From the NCBI RefSeq assembly GCF_022458985.1, contig NC_061790.1, positions 20,874,397-20,938,396 on the forward strand: DNA of 64,000 bases, written 5' to 3'. The translations under genes and the position numbers were made by a program. Every line of letters begins with the position of its first letter. The stretch's first letter is position 1. Shown one piece after another: positions 47,001-56,213 of this stretch. Origin of the DNA: Mugil cephalus. Its lineage: Eukaryota > Chordata > Actinopteri > Mugiliformes > Mugilidae. The notes beneath the pieces are model-generated. The model worked only from the letters and a program-made list of their open reading frames with translations. It searched no databases and was not told where the DNA came from.

Positions 47001-49572
47001 AATATGTTACCTCATTTGTTCATATGTGTTGTTACAGCTACTACCATGTAGCTAATGCTAGCTTCCTCTAACTGTAAGGGTAATTATTACAGTTAGAATG
47101 AAACATACACTTAGTTTTTTTTTTTTTAATTCAATAAGCTATATAGGGCTGCATGATATGACCAATAATTTACATCAACTGTACTTTTCAAAATTCTGAC
47201 AGTATCATGGTATATCACGGTATTTTTTTAAAAAAAAAATTCATGCATAATTACGTGTTCACAACGCAGTCTGAAATGAAATCTGGGGACATTTACAGTT
47301 CTGAGATTAATAAAAAAAAGTAGGTTGTAGGTTTATTTATGTATTCATATTTAAACATATTTAAACTTCTATGTCAATAGCCAGCTACCAGCTGCCAGAA
47401 CCAGCTACCTACAACTACCTGTTGTAGTCTGCACACAACATTTTTTCTCGTTCGACTTGGGGGACACGGATCATTCAAATCGCGGATGTCTGAACACCCT
47501 AAAAAACCCAAACAACAGACACGGCACCTTTATTTGGCACAAGTTCTTTCTCTGACCTTTCCATCTTCACCACACCTTGCAGACACCATGCGTGTTAGAA
47601 GCACTACATTGAAAATAGTCCAGTCTGAAATGGTGTCTCGTGGCACAGCTTTCCTAACGCTGTAGAATCAAATGTACTGGGATGTTCTAACTTTTCACTG
47701 TTTTTTGGATAGATGCTCCTGTGGAAACTGTGCAATCATGCCCAAAGAAGACAAGAAAATTTGCTGCCTGAAGAGATCACAGGTAGCAATCTCATTGCTG
47801 AACTGAAAACTAATTTGTCTAACTAGGCTACTGGTTACACTTACAAATTACAATAACATTTTCTGTTCTGTCATTTAATGTAGGTCACAAGATGGGTACA
47901 GGAGGTCGATGAAGACCTGTCATGTATGGTTGACCATCCTGGGTTGGAGATTGCCTGTGTCAAGGTCTACTCCCTGCAGAATGCCTGCCAAATATACAGA
48001 GCGGACTACGATCCTTTGCAGCTGAGAGGAACACACCAGTATGTTGTGCTTATAAAATGTCCTACTCTGAATAAAAAAAGATTTTATGAAATCTTGCTTT
48101 GCTTCAGCAGGCATAATTGTGTAACACATGACAAATCCAAGTATAGAACATGTTAATATATCGAATTTGCCTTGTTTTTTTAGTTTTCATAAACAGATGT
48201 TGGAGTCTTTTCTATACACTTTCAAGCATTGATTTACGGAAAACAATAAGTGAAAAAAAAAACACACAACTGAAACAAGTGGCAAACCTAGCAGGCAATC
48301 CACATTTAAAAGGTGTGAAAAGCCCCTTTCACATCGAAATGAAAAACCCGGGTTGACCAGGTTAGATTCTGGTTCAAAGCAGCCAAAAACAGAGCAGCAG
48401 CCATGCTTTGCTCATACCTTTACCATGTGTGTTTGAAAGGTTTTGAGAGGAGAAAAAATGGCGCCGCTCAGTAATGCTAGAGGACAGGCTCATCTATCAG
48501 GGGCCAGGTCAAAGTCAGTATCCACTACCAGAGGGAGAGGTTATTTCCCCGCATGATGTCAGGAAGGGAAAATCTCAGATCCGCTTGCTTGAGCACACAT
48601 TCGCTACAAAGTGGAGCAAGCAAGTGAAGAAAGTGACAGAATTGTTTTCATTTCTGGGGCCTCATACCGAGGCTAAGGGGACACATATTACTATTAGAAA
48701 ATCTCTACAAAATGAACTTTGCATTATATGGGATACTTAATACAAGAAGACATTACAGATGGATAAAAAATGTAAGCATAGTTTTTTCACAATCAATTAT
48801 GTATTTTGTCTTATTATTTGAATAGCATCTAATAAGCAAAACCTTTATTAAAAATACATTCGTGATGTATTGTGAATTTCTCTTAGAGATGAAACAAATG
48901 TCTATCTAAGGTCAGGTTATTAAAACAACAATAGTAATAAGCACACAAACTACTTTCTGCGTATTTCCAACACCACAAACAAATAGCAAACTTCAAATAC
49001 TGCAACAGAAATAAAACTTTTAACAATAAGCTTGTTGAATACCATGCAAATAGACACGAGATAGGCACATTAAGAAAATAGCAATTTGACCACAGCCGAA
49101 AATAGAAAGGCACTGCAAAAAATTAGAACACTGGGAACACAGAAAAAGACAAAAAAAAAGACAATGGAATTGTTTCCGGGAGAAGCCTAAAAGAGATAAA
49201 CCTCCTGGGTTTGTCTGAAGTTGCAGTTGGCCTCTCTCGGCCACTATAATTTTTGTTTTAAAAACAATGGGGGAAAAAAACAAAACAACAACTTTCCCAA
49301 TCAAAGTCCTACAGAACGTGAAAGAACAGGTGTTTTGTTCTGAAAACTAAAGAAGACAAAACTATATTTCCATGTGTTGTGCGTGTCTGGAATAAGCTAA
49401 CGATCAATGAGTGAACATGCCACGAATTCATGATTACTGTATGCTCTAACAGAAAATAAAAAAAATGACAAACTGGTCGGTTTCAACTCTAAACAAGCAA
49501 GGATGTTGACAGTGACAAGCAACATTTGAATGTTAGCTTACCTGGACTCTTGAGATTGTACTTATTCTCCAT
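26679..49572 (-). CDS. ube2j1: UBE2J1, ER tail-anchored ubiquitin-conjugating enzyme E2
   Basis: A Ubc6-type E2 whose catalytic domain faces the cytosol and which supplies ubiquitin in ER-associated degradation, in mammals with the HRD1/SEL1L ligase. Exons: 49542-49572 (MENKYNLKSP), 45102-45175, 44267-44398, 40652-40736, 34916-35021, 30743-30872, 29319-29444 and 26679-26936. All have GT-AG borders and compatible phases. The exon at 40652-40736 encodes GKKICLSISGHHPETWQPSW, with the catalytic Cys at residue 91 as in human. GFMPTKGEGAIGSLDYTPEE lies in the next exon. The last exon ends with a hydrophobic anchor (ALLVVVLTLALAILIFRR) and YLTNEYKFDYEL. The model gives about 313 residues (human 318). 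The last acceptor has a poor pyrimidine tract; a further exon at 27403-27459 (phase 0, 19 codons) is possible. RAD51 converges from the left. Confidence 0.95.
27051..27360. repeat. (TG)n plus conserved teleost interspersed repeat
   Basis: About 15 TG units followed by TACTTGTACAGCTATCTTTC and GTGAGGACATTTTGGCCGGTC with GGGTTAGG-type blocks. This arrangement recurs widely in fish genomes. It lies between the last two UBE2J1 exons. No coding capacity. Confidence 0.6.
28563..28640. mobile_element. End of a hAT-type MITE
   Basis: TAGGGATGCACCCATGCATC followed by tandem CGGCCGATAT motifs is a typical terminal and subterminal region of a fish hAT MITE. Its opposite end was not located. A related element lies at 59524-59826. 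Confidence 0.5.
29933..30623. mobile_element. Tc1-type MITE, interrupted by a solo LTR
   Basis: TACACTATATTGCCAAAAGT at 29933 pairs with the inverted TACATTATATTGCCAGAAGT ending at 30623, and the flanking base pairs fit a TA target. Both ends continue inward as GTATT(T/C)GCT(C/T)(T/A)CCT. Without the LTR and one copy of its target duplication the element is about 296 bases and non-coding. It sits at the edge of an L2 scrap beside UBE2J1 exon 6. Confidence 0.8.
30210..30599. mobile_element. Solo LTR with 5-bp target duplication
   Basis: A 390-base block beginning TGTTACG and ending CGTAACA, flanked by GAATA at 30205-30209 and 30600-30604. The duplication falls inside the right terminal repeat of a MITE, so removing the block restores that repeat. 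The form is what recombination between two LTRs of a retrotransposon leaves behind. The 100-codon minus frame inside it is not a gene. The retrotransposon family is not identified. Confidence 0.85.
30624..30705 (+). mobile_element. L2 reverse-transcriptase scrap
   Basis: CTTCCATTGCTATGCAGATA through CAGATGAAACTAATCAGCTG matches the L2 copy at about 247-328. Its right end is under 40 bases from the UBE2J1 exon 6 donor (minus strand, exon end 30743). Confidence 0.8.
30942..31930 (+). mobile_element. Tc1/mariner transposase relic
   Basis: Starts with a terminal-repeat-like CAGTCATGCGAAAAAATTAG. At 31270-31620 plus frames give a helix-turn-helix region (FEISHSTVLEIIYKW, ARPG-like hinge). About 31750-31910 retains frame-broken pieces of the catalytic region. 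No right end was identified. Confidence 0.7.
31997..32058. repeat. (TG)n microsatellite
   Basis: About 31 uninterrupted TG units; open frames across it (Cys-Val or Thr-His repeats) are artefacts. Confidence 0.97.
32085..32420 (-). mobile_element. LINE C-terminal endonuclease-like fragment
   Basis: The minus frame reads KVLWDFSFQTDKQVLANQPD, IVVVDKEQKKFVVIQADANT and HEKVEKYQRLRLEW. This resembles a fragment seen at the C-terminus of restriction-like-endonuclease LINEs; the PD ... (V)V.(D/Q) spacing fits a degraded PD-(D/E)xK core. It ends in PGTT-like sequence. The clade is uncertain. Confidence 0.55.
32575..33100 (+). mobile_element. CR1/Rex1-like LINE, RT C-terminus and 3' UTR
   Basis: Frame-shifted pieces read LNPSKTSFIVDYRRPRR, QTWSVNTANLVKKAQQRLFF and LRKLKR, a typical end of a fish CR1/Rex1-type reverse transcriptase. 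A G-rich 3' UTR (GTGCGGTAC-like, CACTGCAGATCCCACCCACC) follows. Same family as 62868-63540. The 127-codon frame at 32924-33307 is not a gene. Confidence 0.7.
33150..34745 (-). mobile_element. Tc1/mariner relic on minus, split by an L2 tail
   Basis: Ends contain matching inverted blocks: TAGCCACCCTTTGCTTTG near 33178 and its complement near 34655. Minus frames encode MVWGCFPGDTVGLLFKIEGT and LNQHGYHSILQR (33905-34082), then, after the insertion, FQQVNDPKHTSR and SPDLNPFKMV (33237-33419). The reading is cut precisely where an L2 3' tail lies (33420-33905). Confidence 0.85.
33420..33905 (+). mobile_element. L2 3' tail inserted in the Tc1 element
   Basis: From GGTTCCTAGAGTTTCTAAAA through the last ORF codons (FLSDKAYS-like, then TAG) and the 3' UTR to a TAATAAATAAAATT tail. 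It is colinear with 945-1187 plus 1932-2136. It lacks the 744-base insertion seen in that copy and so defines the intact tail. Confidence 0.85.
35715..35870. mobile_element. Possible MITE end
   Basis: AGCCCTATTCGCACGGGGTTAGTTTTACC resembles the end of a common fish DNA-transposon MITE. No partner end identified. Confidence 0.3.
36610..37010. repeat. Degenerate tandem repeat, units of about 100-130 bp
   Basis: The block CTACTGCTGGTGGCTAGGCT-AATTAGCTGGTGT, followed by GACAGAG...CAGAAGGAAGAGATGCCTGG and GGTCACA, recurs about four times with varying length. Non-coding; in UBE2J1 intron 4. Confidence 0.65.
37345..37570. mobile_element. Teleost interspersed repeat with tRNA-like end
   Basis: TTTTTATATAGCCTTTCTAC, CTCAAAGCGATTTACAGTC, GGGGGTTCAGTGTGTTGCTG and CTACCTGCTGAGCCACAACC occur in order, as in 62645-62866. 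It is a short non-coding element of a type repeated many times in fish genomes. Confidence 0.7.
39100..39520. mobile_element. DNA-transposon MITE (copy 1)
   Basis: Bounded by GCATGTAAACACGTTACTCC and CTGCATGTAAACTGGG. The inner block CGCATGAACGACTCTTGTTT-ATGATACGACGTAATAGGTC is the inverse of 57100-57160. Ends differ slightly from the other copy. Non-coding. Confidence 0.7.
40930..41060. mobile_element. Left end of a Tc1-type element
   Basis: TACAGTGTCACTTAAATGTA-TTAGCACC plus GCAGATTTTCACACAAG match the left part of 22846-23675. The right end at 43990-44034 is of the same family, so the two may bracket one element later filled by other insertions. Confidence 0.55.
41100..42480 (-). mobile_element. 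Non-LTR retrotransposon, APE endonuclease and linker
   Basis: Minus frames read in order: VIERGWTLFFTGFAAGERWR and PRLSACMLGFSHIDERVASL (42138-42398), SIVLLGDFNAYVANDS and LPDLNPSGVQLLDLCASRS with ITNTMFKHKVVHRCSWH (41848-42273), RPGRPKRIVRVCWERLAE (41503-41733), and GGNPRTCWWTPEVKGAVRLK (41346-41648). GDFNA is the endonuclease catalytic motif. It is broken by several frameshifts and has no reverse transcriptase. The family is common in fish; the clade (RTE-like?) is uncertain. Confidence 0.8.
43180..43790 (+). mobile_element. Tc1/mariner transposase relic
   Basis: Plus-strand pieces read KPRSGGPRVSSAKNDHILIR (about 43255-43320), then KKILWSDESSFQLYLPP (about 43535-43590) and a frame-broken stretch over the TVMVWG-like region to 43760. 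Stops and shifts throughout. Confidence 0.75.
43930..44034. mobile_element. Right end of a Tc1-type element
   Basis: GGTGCAAATACTTTTAAGCA-GCACTGTA is the inverse of the left end at 22848. It lies about 230 bases from UBE2J1 exon 3 (end 44267). Confidence 0.65.
45522..45840. mobile_element. Ends of hAT-like MITEs
   Basis: CAGGGGTCTGAAACCTTTAT-TATCAAAAGAGCCATTTTT (45525) and CAGTGCTTCTCAAACTTTAT (45796) look like 5' ends of two common fish hAT-derived MITEs. Partner ends were not found. Confidence 0.4.
46836..46890 (-). mobile_element. Truncated SINE-like repeat abutting the P2X7 relic
   Basis: TTCTACTACCACTTATCCTA-ACTAGGGTTGAGG is the inverse of the tail of the repeat at 19700-20013. It ends immediately before the P2X7-type exon at about 46890. 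Confidence 0.65.
46890..48215 (+). pseudogene. Relic of a P2X7-intracellular-domain protein gene
   Basis: Three coding blocks lie in order on plus, inside intron 1 of UBE2J1. Block 1, 46892-46970: FEPESDPEGEVPEEVQ ... SGW. Block 2, 47714-47783: CSCGNCAIMPKEDKKICC then LKRSQ and a GT donor. Block 3, 47884-48038: VTRWVQEVDEDLSCMVDHPG and ACQIYRADYDPLQLRGTH with a GT donor. Together they match the Cys-rich zinc-binding intracellular domain of P2X7, which fish carry in many stand-alone proteins. The next expected part, with an RWCW-like motif, may survive near 48179-48215 as NRCW. The block 1 donor and block 2 acceptor phases do not match, a MITE (47145-47710) abuts block 2, and no upstream exon or start was found. 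Decay is therefore likely, though blocks 1-3 are free of stops. Confidence 0.7.
47145..47710. mobile_element. MITE between two exons of the P2X7 relic
   Basis: Starts near AGGGCTGCATGATATGACCA and shares blocks with 18690-19275 (GGGGACATTTACAGTTCTGA, TTCATATTTAAACATATTTA, AACGCTGTAGAATCAAATGT). It ends just before CSCGNC coding sequence at 47714, so it may have removed the original splice acceptor. Confidence 0.55.
48300..48775 (+). other. Unidentified open frame near a MITE-like end
   Basis: AGCCCCTTTCACATCGAAAT-GAAAAACCCGGG at 48321 resembles AGCCCCTTTCACATCTAGCA at 29643, so it is probably a transposon terminal repeat. An 88-codon frame at 48474-48740 (MLEDRLIYQGPGQSQYPLPE ...) is moderately basic and matches no family I know. 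It could be transposon-derived sequence rather than a gene. Confidence 0.3.
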
Positions 49573-50455
49573 ATCAATAGATTCTGTTTACTCTGTTCAA
49601 TGATGACGCTCTGTTGAGGTTTTGTTCCTACGTCGTTAGTTAGCCCAAAGCTAACGTTACCTAGTTAATGTTAGCCGAAGTTAGCACTACGACTAGCTTG
49701 CTTCAGTCCTTAAATGTGAGTATGCTTGCTCAGACACTTCGTCGTCTTTTTCTCCTGCACTACTGCATGTAGTATCAGTGGAAGAATATGAATCTTGCCA
49801 CCGTAAAAACGCGATTAACTTGTTAAGTTATCTGCTGTTTCGGTTTGGAAGCTGTTTGTCAAACGTTATCTATGGGACGTCACGAGTGAAACGTAAACGA
49901 GGAAGTGAGAAGCTATTGGTTGGCTGTCCCCTTCTAACGTTACGCAGGCGTATAATTGTAAAGCTATATCTTGAAATTTTGGGGCCCTCTGTTTCTGCCA
50001 ACAGCATTGATTGTTGATCATGCACACACATACTATAAACTCATTGCAGCTCTGATTATTTTATTGTCAATCTGACATGTTTTTACGCATATATGTGTTA
50101 CATGCTGAGATTATGCTGTTGTTTTAGGTGTAATTAATTTTATTTTTGTTGCAACTCACAGTAAGCACAGTCAACACTACTCTGAATCAGTTAAAAATAT
50201 TTTTTGGTTTAGTACTTTTGGTTTTTAAAAAAAAACTACAGCAGCAATGTGCAAAAATAATTTATAGTACAAGAATAGCAAAGTGCAACAACAAATAAAG
50301 TCACTTATAGTTCACATAAATGAACAGAGTTACTTGAAACAACAAAACAAATATAAAGTTGAGTAATTAGGTCTTAAAACTGTTTAAATATATGTAACTA
50401 TGAGCAAAGCCTTTATATATATATATCAAAATAAACAACACATTTGACTTTTTTT
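49573..50455. promoter_or_regulatory. 5' flank of UBE2J1
   Basis: The UBE2J1 start codon is at 49570-49572, so its leader and promoter must lie just above. The first 400 bases have several CG dinucleotides (TACGTCGTTAG, CGTCGTC, CACGAGTGAAACG) against an AT-rich background, but no defined element. 50000-50455 shows nothing recognisable. Confidence 0.4.
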
Positions 50456-50459
50456 AATG

Positions 50460-50700
50460 TTACACTGTCCTTAACCCAGTCCTTAAAACCTGTGCTTCCT
50501 GGCCAACTTTGTTATTAATACTAATCACTGCCAGTCTACTCAGTCTTTCTTGTGCCATTGAAGATCGCAAGTAGTTCTTCATTAATTTGAGTTTGGAAAA
50601 ACTCCACTCTGCAGATGCAACAGTCACAGGTAGAGTGCAGGCTATCCATAGAGCTACCCAAACAGTGTACACGGTGCACAGTACAAAGGACACTATAGAG
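50460..50700 (-). mobile_element. hAT transposase C-terminal dimerisation region
   Basis: The minus frame reads TLPVTVASAEWSFSKLKLMK and NYLRSSMAQERLSRLAVISI, the conserved end of hAT transposases (ZMYM/ZBED-like group). The rest of the transposase is absent and no ends were found. Confidence 0.85.
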
Positions 50701-51552
50701 GATAGAGAAGGACTTAAGATGAAAAACATACGTACATAACACACATATTAATGGGTGTTACGAACCCAGGTGTAAGAGTGGGATGTTGGAAGTGTATGCT
50801 GGACTGGAAGGATGAGTGGGATGTGGGCTTACCAGACTCCACCGATCTTTTTGTTAACCAGGGCCCCGACCTGCTGCTCTTTTGACACACTGCTTCCCTG
50901 GCAAACAAAAAACGGCTACACGGCGTCCCTCATCTGGTTTCACATTTGTTGTGTATTGATGAAAAGAAGTGATCAAGTCTTGTCTTGCTTTTAAAAAAAG
51001 CTTTATTACAAGAAAGAAGTGTCAAAAACTCTTGCCGAATCTGAGGGAGCTTCAGGTGCCAATTGTAGAATCCCACCTCATTCAGCTCCAACATTATCTT
51101 TGTATAGGGTTTCTTTTTCCCAAGAATTCCATTTTATAAACAATAAGACTTTTGATCCCTTACTGCTGGTATTTTTACAACCATTAGTTGGTGTTTTTAC
51201 AACTAGTACTTTAACAACCAACAACTAGTCAATAACCATTAACCTATAGTCAATGAATACATTAGAATTACCTTGGAGGAGGACCATATACTATACGTTC
51301 CAGTTTTGTTAGATAGTCTTTTGATAGATAACGCTAGGTAAAACTCAAACAAACCCCCCAAAAATGAAGAGCGATGTCACATCACAGGCGTCCACCGGCA
51401 TCTCTCTCTCTCGGTCTGTGTTGGCATCCTCCTATCCACAGGTGTGTGCAGTGCTCAGGATAATCCCCACCACACACAACCCAACCCCATGTAAGGAAGT
51501 GTGGGCCAAGGCCTGCGATGTGATGTGTACCCGCTTAACTGCTATTAGCTAT

Positions 51553-51591
51553 GATAAGATAAGATAAGATAAGATAAGATAAGATAAGATA

Positions 51592-51621
<30 letters not shown>
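51553..51621. repeat. (GATAA)n microsatellite
   Basis: About 14 copies of GATAA, followed by GGTTAAGTAG variants. Confidence 0.95.
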
Positions 51622-51625
<4 letters not shown>

Positions 51626-51789
51626 GGTTAAGTAGGTTAAGATATGCCTTTATTCATCCCACAACGGGGAAATTCTCATTGTTAACAGCAGCAACAAGCA
51701 GACATTCACCATCAAAGCCATATCACCACTTTGAGCAGTACACATCGTTTGAAGACAGGTGGGTGAGAAAGACAGGGGCAGCAACAACT

Positions 51790-53518
51790 AGTTGCTAACA
51801 GGTTCAAGCTTGCAAACAACGCGGTGCAGTGTGGAGAAATGGCCCAGATCGGACAAGGCGGAAGGGCGAATTGAAAGAGCAGAAGAAAGGATCCAAATCG
51901 CAGAAGAAGTCATTGCGATTATGCTTAAGCTGGACACCAAGTCGGAGGACAAGTTGCTGGATCTGGAAAGCCGCGCCAGACACAAAAACATACGGATCTG
52001 TGGGGTGCCCGAGGGATCCGAGAAGGAATCAACCACAATGGTCTCATTTGTGGAAAAACTACTCTGAGAAGGTCTTGAGTTAACTAATGACATGTCCGAC
52101 CTGCAGACTGAAAGAGCTCATCGGTTTCTGGGGCTGAAGCCACCGGTGGGTGCGCCGCCACGCTCCATTGTAATCAAGTGTTTAAGTTTTAAAACTAAAG
52201 AGACGTTACTCCGCAAAGCATGGCAGAAGAAGGAATTTGCCTGGCAGAAAAACTACATAAACCTGGACTACGACTACCAATCTCTAATAAGAAGATAAGA
52301 AAAAAAAAGAGATGCAAAAGTGCTGAAGGAAAATAAAATCCAGTTCAGTACACCGTGACAACTACCACACCTCCGGAGGGGGAAGCGCACCAGGTTTTTG
52401 TTTGGGATGGATGGTAAACTACGAACCATATCAGGACGTAAGGATAAGGAAGGCAGATTTGTTATGGTTATAGGAAAAATAGAAAGTATAGTGATAAGTC
52501 TTATGTTCTGCCGGACAATGACTGGTCCTTCTATAAAAAAAAAAGGTTGATTTAATGACAACCAAAAGTCATGGGATTTTAATATGTGGCGGAGATTTTA
52601 ATATCCAATTAAACCTAAAAATTGACTCATCAAACGGGAAATCAGACGCAAAAACATTAGCACAAGATTAAATACTTATAAGCGTGAAGTGGGGATTGTG
52701 GCCGTGTGGAGAGAGATAAACCCATCGAGCCGAGACTACTTGCATTATTCGTATTCTCATAATGTCTACTTGCGCATCAATTACTTTTTTGTGCTTAAAG
52801 GAGATCTTTTTAGGGTGGATAACTGTGAAATAGGACCCAGTGCTATTTCAGATCAATCCGTCTGAATAATAATAAGAAATTCACTCTCTGGAAACTGAAC
52901 TCAAATATAATGAATAACCCAGTTATCAAAGATAAATTGAAAAGTGAAATTAAATTGTATTTGGAAAATAACGATAATGAGGAAGTGACCCCACCCATTC
53001 TCTGGGATGCATTAAAAACAGTTATGAGGGGAAAAATAATAGTCATCTCCTCATATGAGAAGAAAATTAAGGAATAAAAACTAAAAAAAAAATTAGTAGA
53101 GGATTTGAAGAGGCTGCAGAGAGAACATGCATAGTCTCTCAAAGATGACAGCAAATGTAAGATTATAAAATTTTTAAAAAGATAGGTGAAATAAATACAC
53201 AGGAAATAAAAACAACTCCTTTTGCAAAACAACGATACTATGAGGCAGGTGGGAAATCACTGAAACTTCTAACATATAGATTAAGAAAACAACAAGTAGA
53301 CAGAACTATAAAACAAAAGAATTTGGCTTCATTTCTGGTTATAAAATGAATGTTAACAAAACTCAAGTATTACTATGACCCTCCATATTCAATTAGGACC
53401 ATGTACAACTGGAACTGGGATGCTGAGTCCATTAAATATTTGGGTGTCTCATTACCTAGTGACTTCATGAGATCATACAGCATCAACTATGATCTGTTAA
53501 ATTCAAAGATAAAAACTG
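51790..53518 (+). mobile_element. L1-type LINE, degraded copy
   Basis: 51792-52298 reads through the L1 ORF1 core: a coiled coil, then LESRARHKNIRICGVPEGSE and, in another frame, ERAHRFLGLKPPVGAPPRSI. 52380-52620 keeps endonuclease pieces, including GGDFNIQL (about 52590). 53290-53510 keeps an RT-region stretch (GYKMNVNKTQVL, ESIKYLGVSLPSDFMRSY). The RT core is deleted and many stops are present. Confidence 0.85.
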
Positions 53519-55850
53519 GAGGTGGAACTTCCGGCTGAGCATGTAGTAGGCGTGCAGCTCTCTGGCTCCCGCTGCTAACTTTTGAAACCAAAATTGTCAT
53601 TTTGAACCCTACTTTTCTCATCATAACGTCGAGCAACTGAGTCCAATCAAGATTAACATCGATACTACAGCAGTAATTATGTCAAGATCTGGGAAACAAA
53701 CTAAGAAAGACTCTGCATCAGAGGACTCTGCGTTTTTTGCTGGCAGCACTGCTAGCATGGCTGCGGAAAACATCTCAGATCTGCTTGAGAGACACAGGGC
53801 TTCATTAGCCGCTGTCTTCAAGTCATCGTTTGCGAGTCTGGAAGCCAAACTGGACAAGGTATAAGTTGTGGTCGCGGAGCGAGGACAGTGTATAACTGAT
53901 CTCGAGTCCAATGCGGAGGAGGTTAGCCAACATTTGCAGCAGCTTGAAGCTACATGCTCCACGTTGCAGGAATATCACAAGTGGCTGAAATCCAAACACT
54001 GCTTTAGAGAAGCACAGCAGAAGACAAAATATTTGTATTGTGGGTCTTCCTGAGTCCACCGAGGGCCCACGACTGACTGCTTTTTCTCTCAGCTCCTCGT
54101 TGATGTCCTGGGTGAGCAAATACTCCCCTCCCCCCCGGAGCTAGACAGAGCCCACTGCAGCCTTGAGCCCAAACCTGGCCCACGAGACCGTCCGCGCTCC
54201 GTCTTTCTATCTTGGATCAAAACATTGTATAAATGTCCTTCTGCTTCTGTTCTCACCAATAGTCATTACTCAGAATACTTTGATTTACACCATGGGACCC
54301 GGCAGGGTTGCCCACTAAGCCCGCTCCTTTTCGCAATTGCCATTGAGCCTCTTGCAATTGCCTTGCGTAGCAACGGGCAGGTACAGGGAATATGGAGGGG
54401 AGGAGTCGAACATAAAGTCTCGTTGTATGCAGACGGTTTACTTGTGTTTGTTTCAAAACCAACCACTTCCCAACCGGAAGCCAATTTTCAGTCAATTTTC
54501 TCGGTAGAGAAATGTGTCGCTAGAGAATTCAAAAATTTTTTTAATTCAAAATTTGTCTTTATTTGATCAGGCAAAACTGATTTTATCAAAGTGATCTCCC
54601 TTGTCTCTGACCCTTGTTGGAAGAATAAACTCAATTAAAATGATATTGGTTCCAAAGTTCCTCTACTTATTTCAATGTCTTCCTCTTCTCATCCCCAAAT
54701 CTTTTTTTAAAGCCCTTGACTCATTAATATCATCTTATATTTTGAATGGTAAACACCCTCGGCTGCGGAAAGCATTTCTCCAAAGACCCAAGCAGGCAGG
54801 GGGAATGGCTCTGCTTAATTTCCAATATTACTACTGTGCAGCAAACATTAGGTGCCTCTTATTTTGGAGACATTTCCATCTCGAACCCTCGTCCCTGGCT
54901 TGGGTGACAATGGAGGTCTTTGATAGTAAACCTGTTTCCTTACCTGCCCTCTTAGGCACCGCACTTACACTTGTGTTAGATATTCCCAAGAGCAACCCAG
55001 TAGTTAAACATTCCTGCTAATCTGGGGCCAATTTAGTAGCTGATGGCGCATTTAAGATTTGGCACAGAAAAGGTTTGAGATGCCTTGAAGATCTATACGT
55101 TGATAATTGTTTTGCTAGCTTTTCTCAATTAACAGAAACTTTTGGTATTGCCAAATCCCACTTTTTTAGATTTTTGCAAATTAGGAATTTTGTACCTTAT
55201 AAAGCCCCAGCCAACCCTGTTAATACATTTCTCTCTGTTGACCCCACTTCTTAAGGTATCATGTCCAACTTATATAACCTATTTCCAAACTGCACTGCTC
55301 TTCAGTGGCAGCTATAAGAACTGCTTGGGAACAGGACCTAAATTATACCTTACAGAGGACATATGGGACTCTGTGCTTGATTGGACACACTCCTCCTCCA
55401 TGTGTTCGTGACATGCACTTTTGCAATTTAAAGTAGTGCATTGTATTCACATATCAAAAACAAAATTAGCGCGTATGTATCCAGATGCTGACCCTACATG
55501 TGTTAAAAGGCGGACCTGCCTCACTCTACCAGATGTATTGGTCATGTCCTTCTTTAGATAACTTTTGGACATCGATCTTCCATGCTTTATCGGAAATCCT
55601 TCCTCATCGAATTGAACCCAATCCCTTGACTGGCAGTTTTGGCATTGCCCCAGATTTGAATTTAACTAAAGCTATGCTCAATTTTCTGGCTATTGAATCT
55701 TTACCAGCCAGAGAGAGTGAATCAGGATGAATATTCTTCCACAGATGCTGTACCTTCTTCAGTGTCTGCCAGTTAACGTACCATCTAAGCATTTCTTAGG
55801 ATGGGTTAGATTAATAGCAAGGTATCTAACAACGTAACAATTTTAAAATC
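53519..55850 (+). mobile_element. Second L1-type LINE copy
   Basis: A new 5' UTR begins with GGAGGTGGAACTTCCGGCTG inside or at the end of the previous copy. ORF1 starts at 53679 (SRSGKQTKKDSASEDSA, coiled coil) and is broken near 53862. RT motifs appear at 54225-54566 (HHGTRQGCPLSPLLFAIAIE; YADGL in place of YADD), followed by the C-terminal region 54601-55730 (TEDIWDSVLDWTHSSSMC). The endonuclease and first RT half are missing, so it is inactive. Confidence 0.85.
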
Positions 55851-56064
55851 GGGTATGAGGTTTACTACAGTGACAAATACAAAACCATTTACCATGCTTA
55901 ACCTAGTACCAACTATTGTAATCAAAACATTTTTTGTATTTTTCGATTAACTGTTCTGTTAATGAAATAATAAATTTGTTGGATAAAAGTTGTTCAGTCA
56001 TGTCATTCAAATGACTGTAAAAAAAATGGTAATGAAAATATATTCTTGATTTATTAATGAATTC

Positions 56065-56070
56065 TTTATT
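56065..56070 (-). terminator. Candidate polyadenylation signal of CFAP206
   Basis: AATAAA on minus about 145 bases past the CFAP206 stop codon, with a second copy at 56050-56055. Confidence 0.45.
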
Positions 56071-56213
56071 TCATAAATCATTACATACTGTATTTCTCTG
56101 TATATGTTGCATTAGCTCAGATGCATTAGTATCCTTTTTTAACCCTCACACTTGTGCAGTATGCAGACTTCTTGCACAAAAACACAACACGCTTATAACT
56201 TTGTACAACTTGA

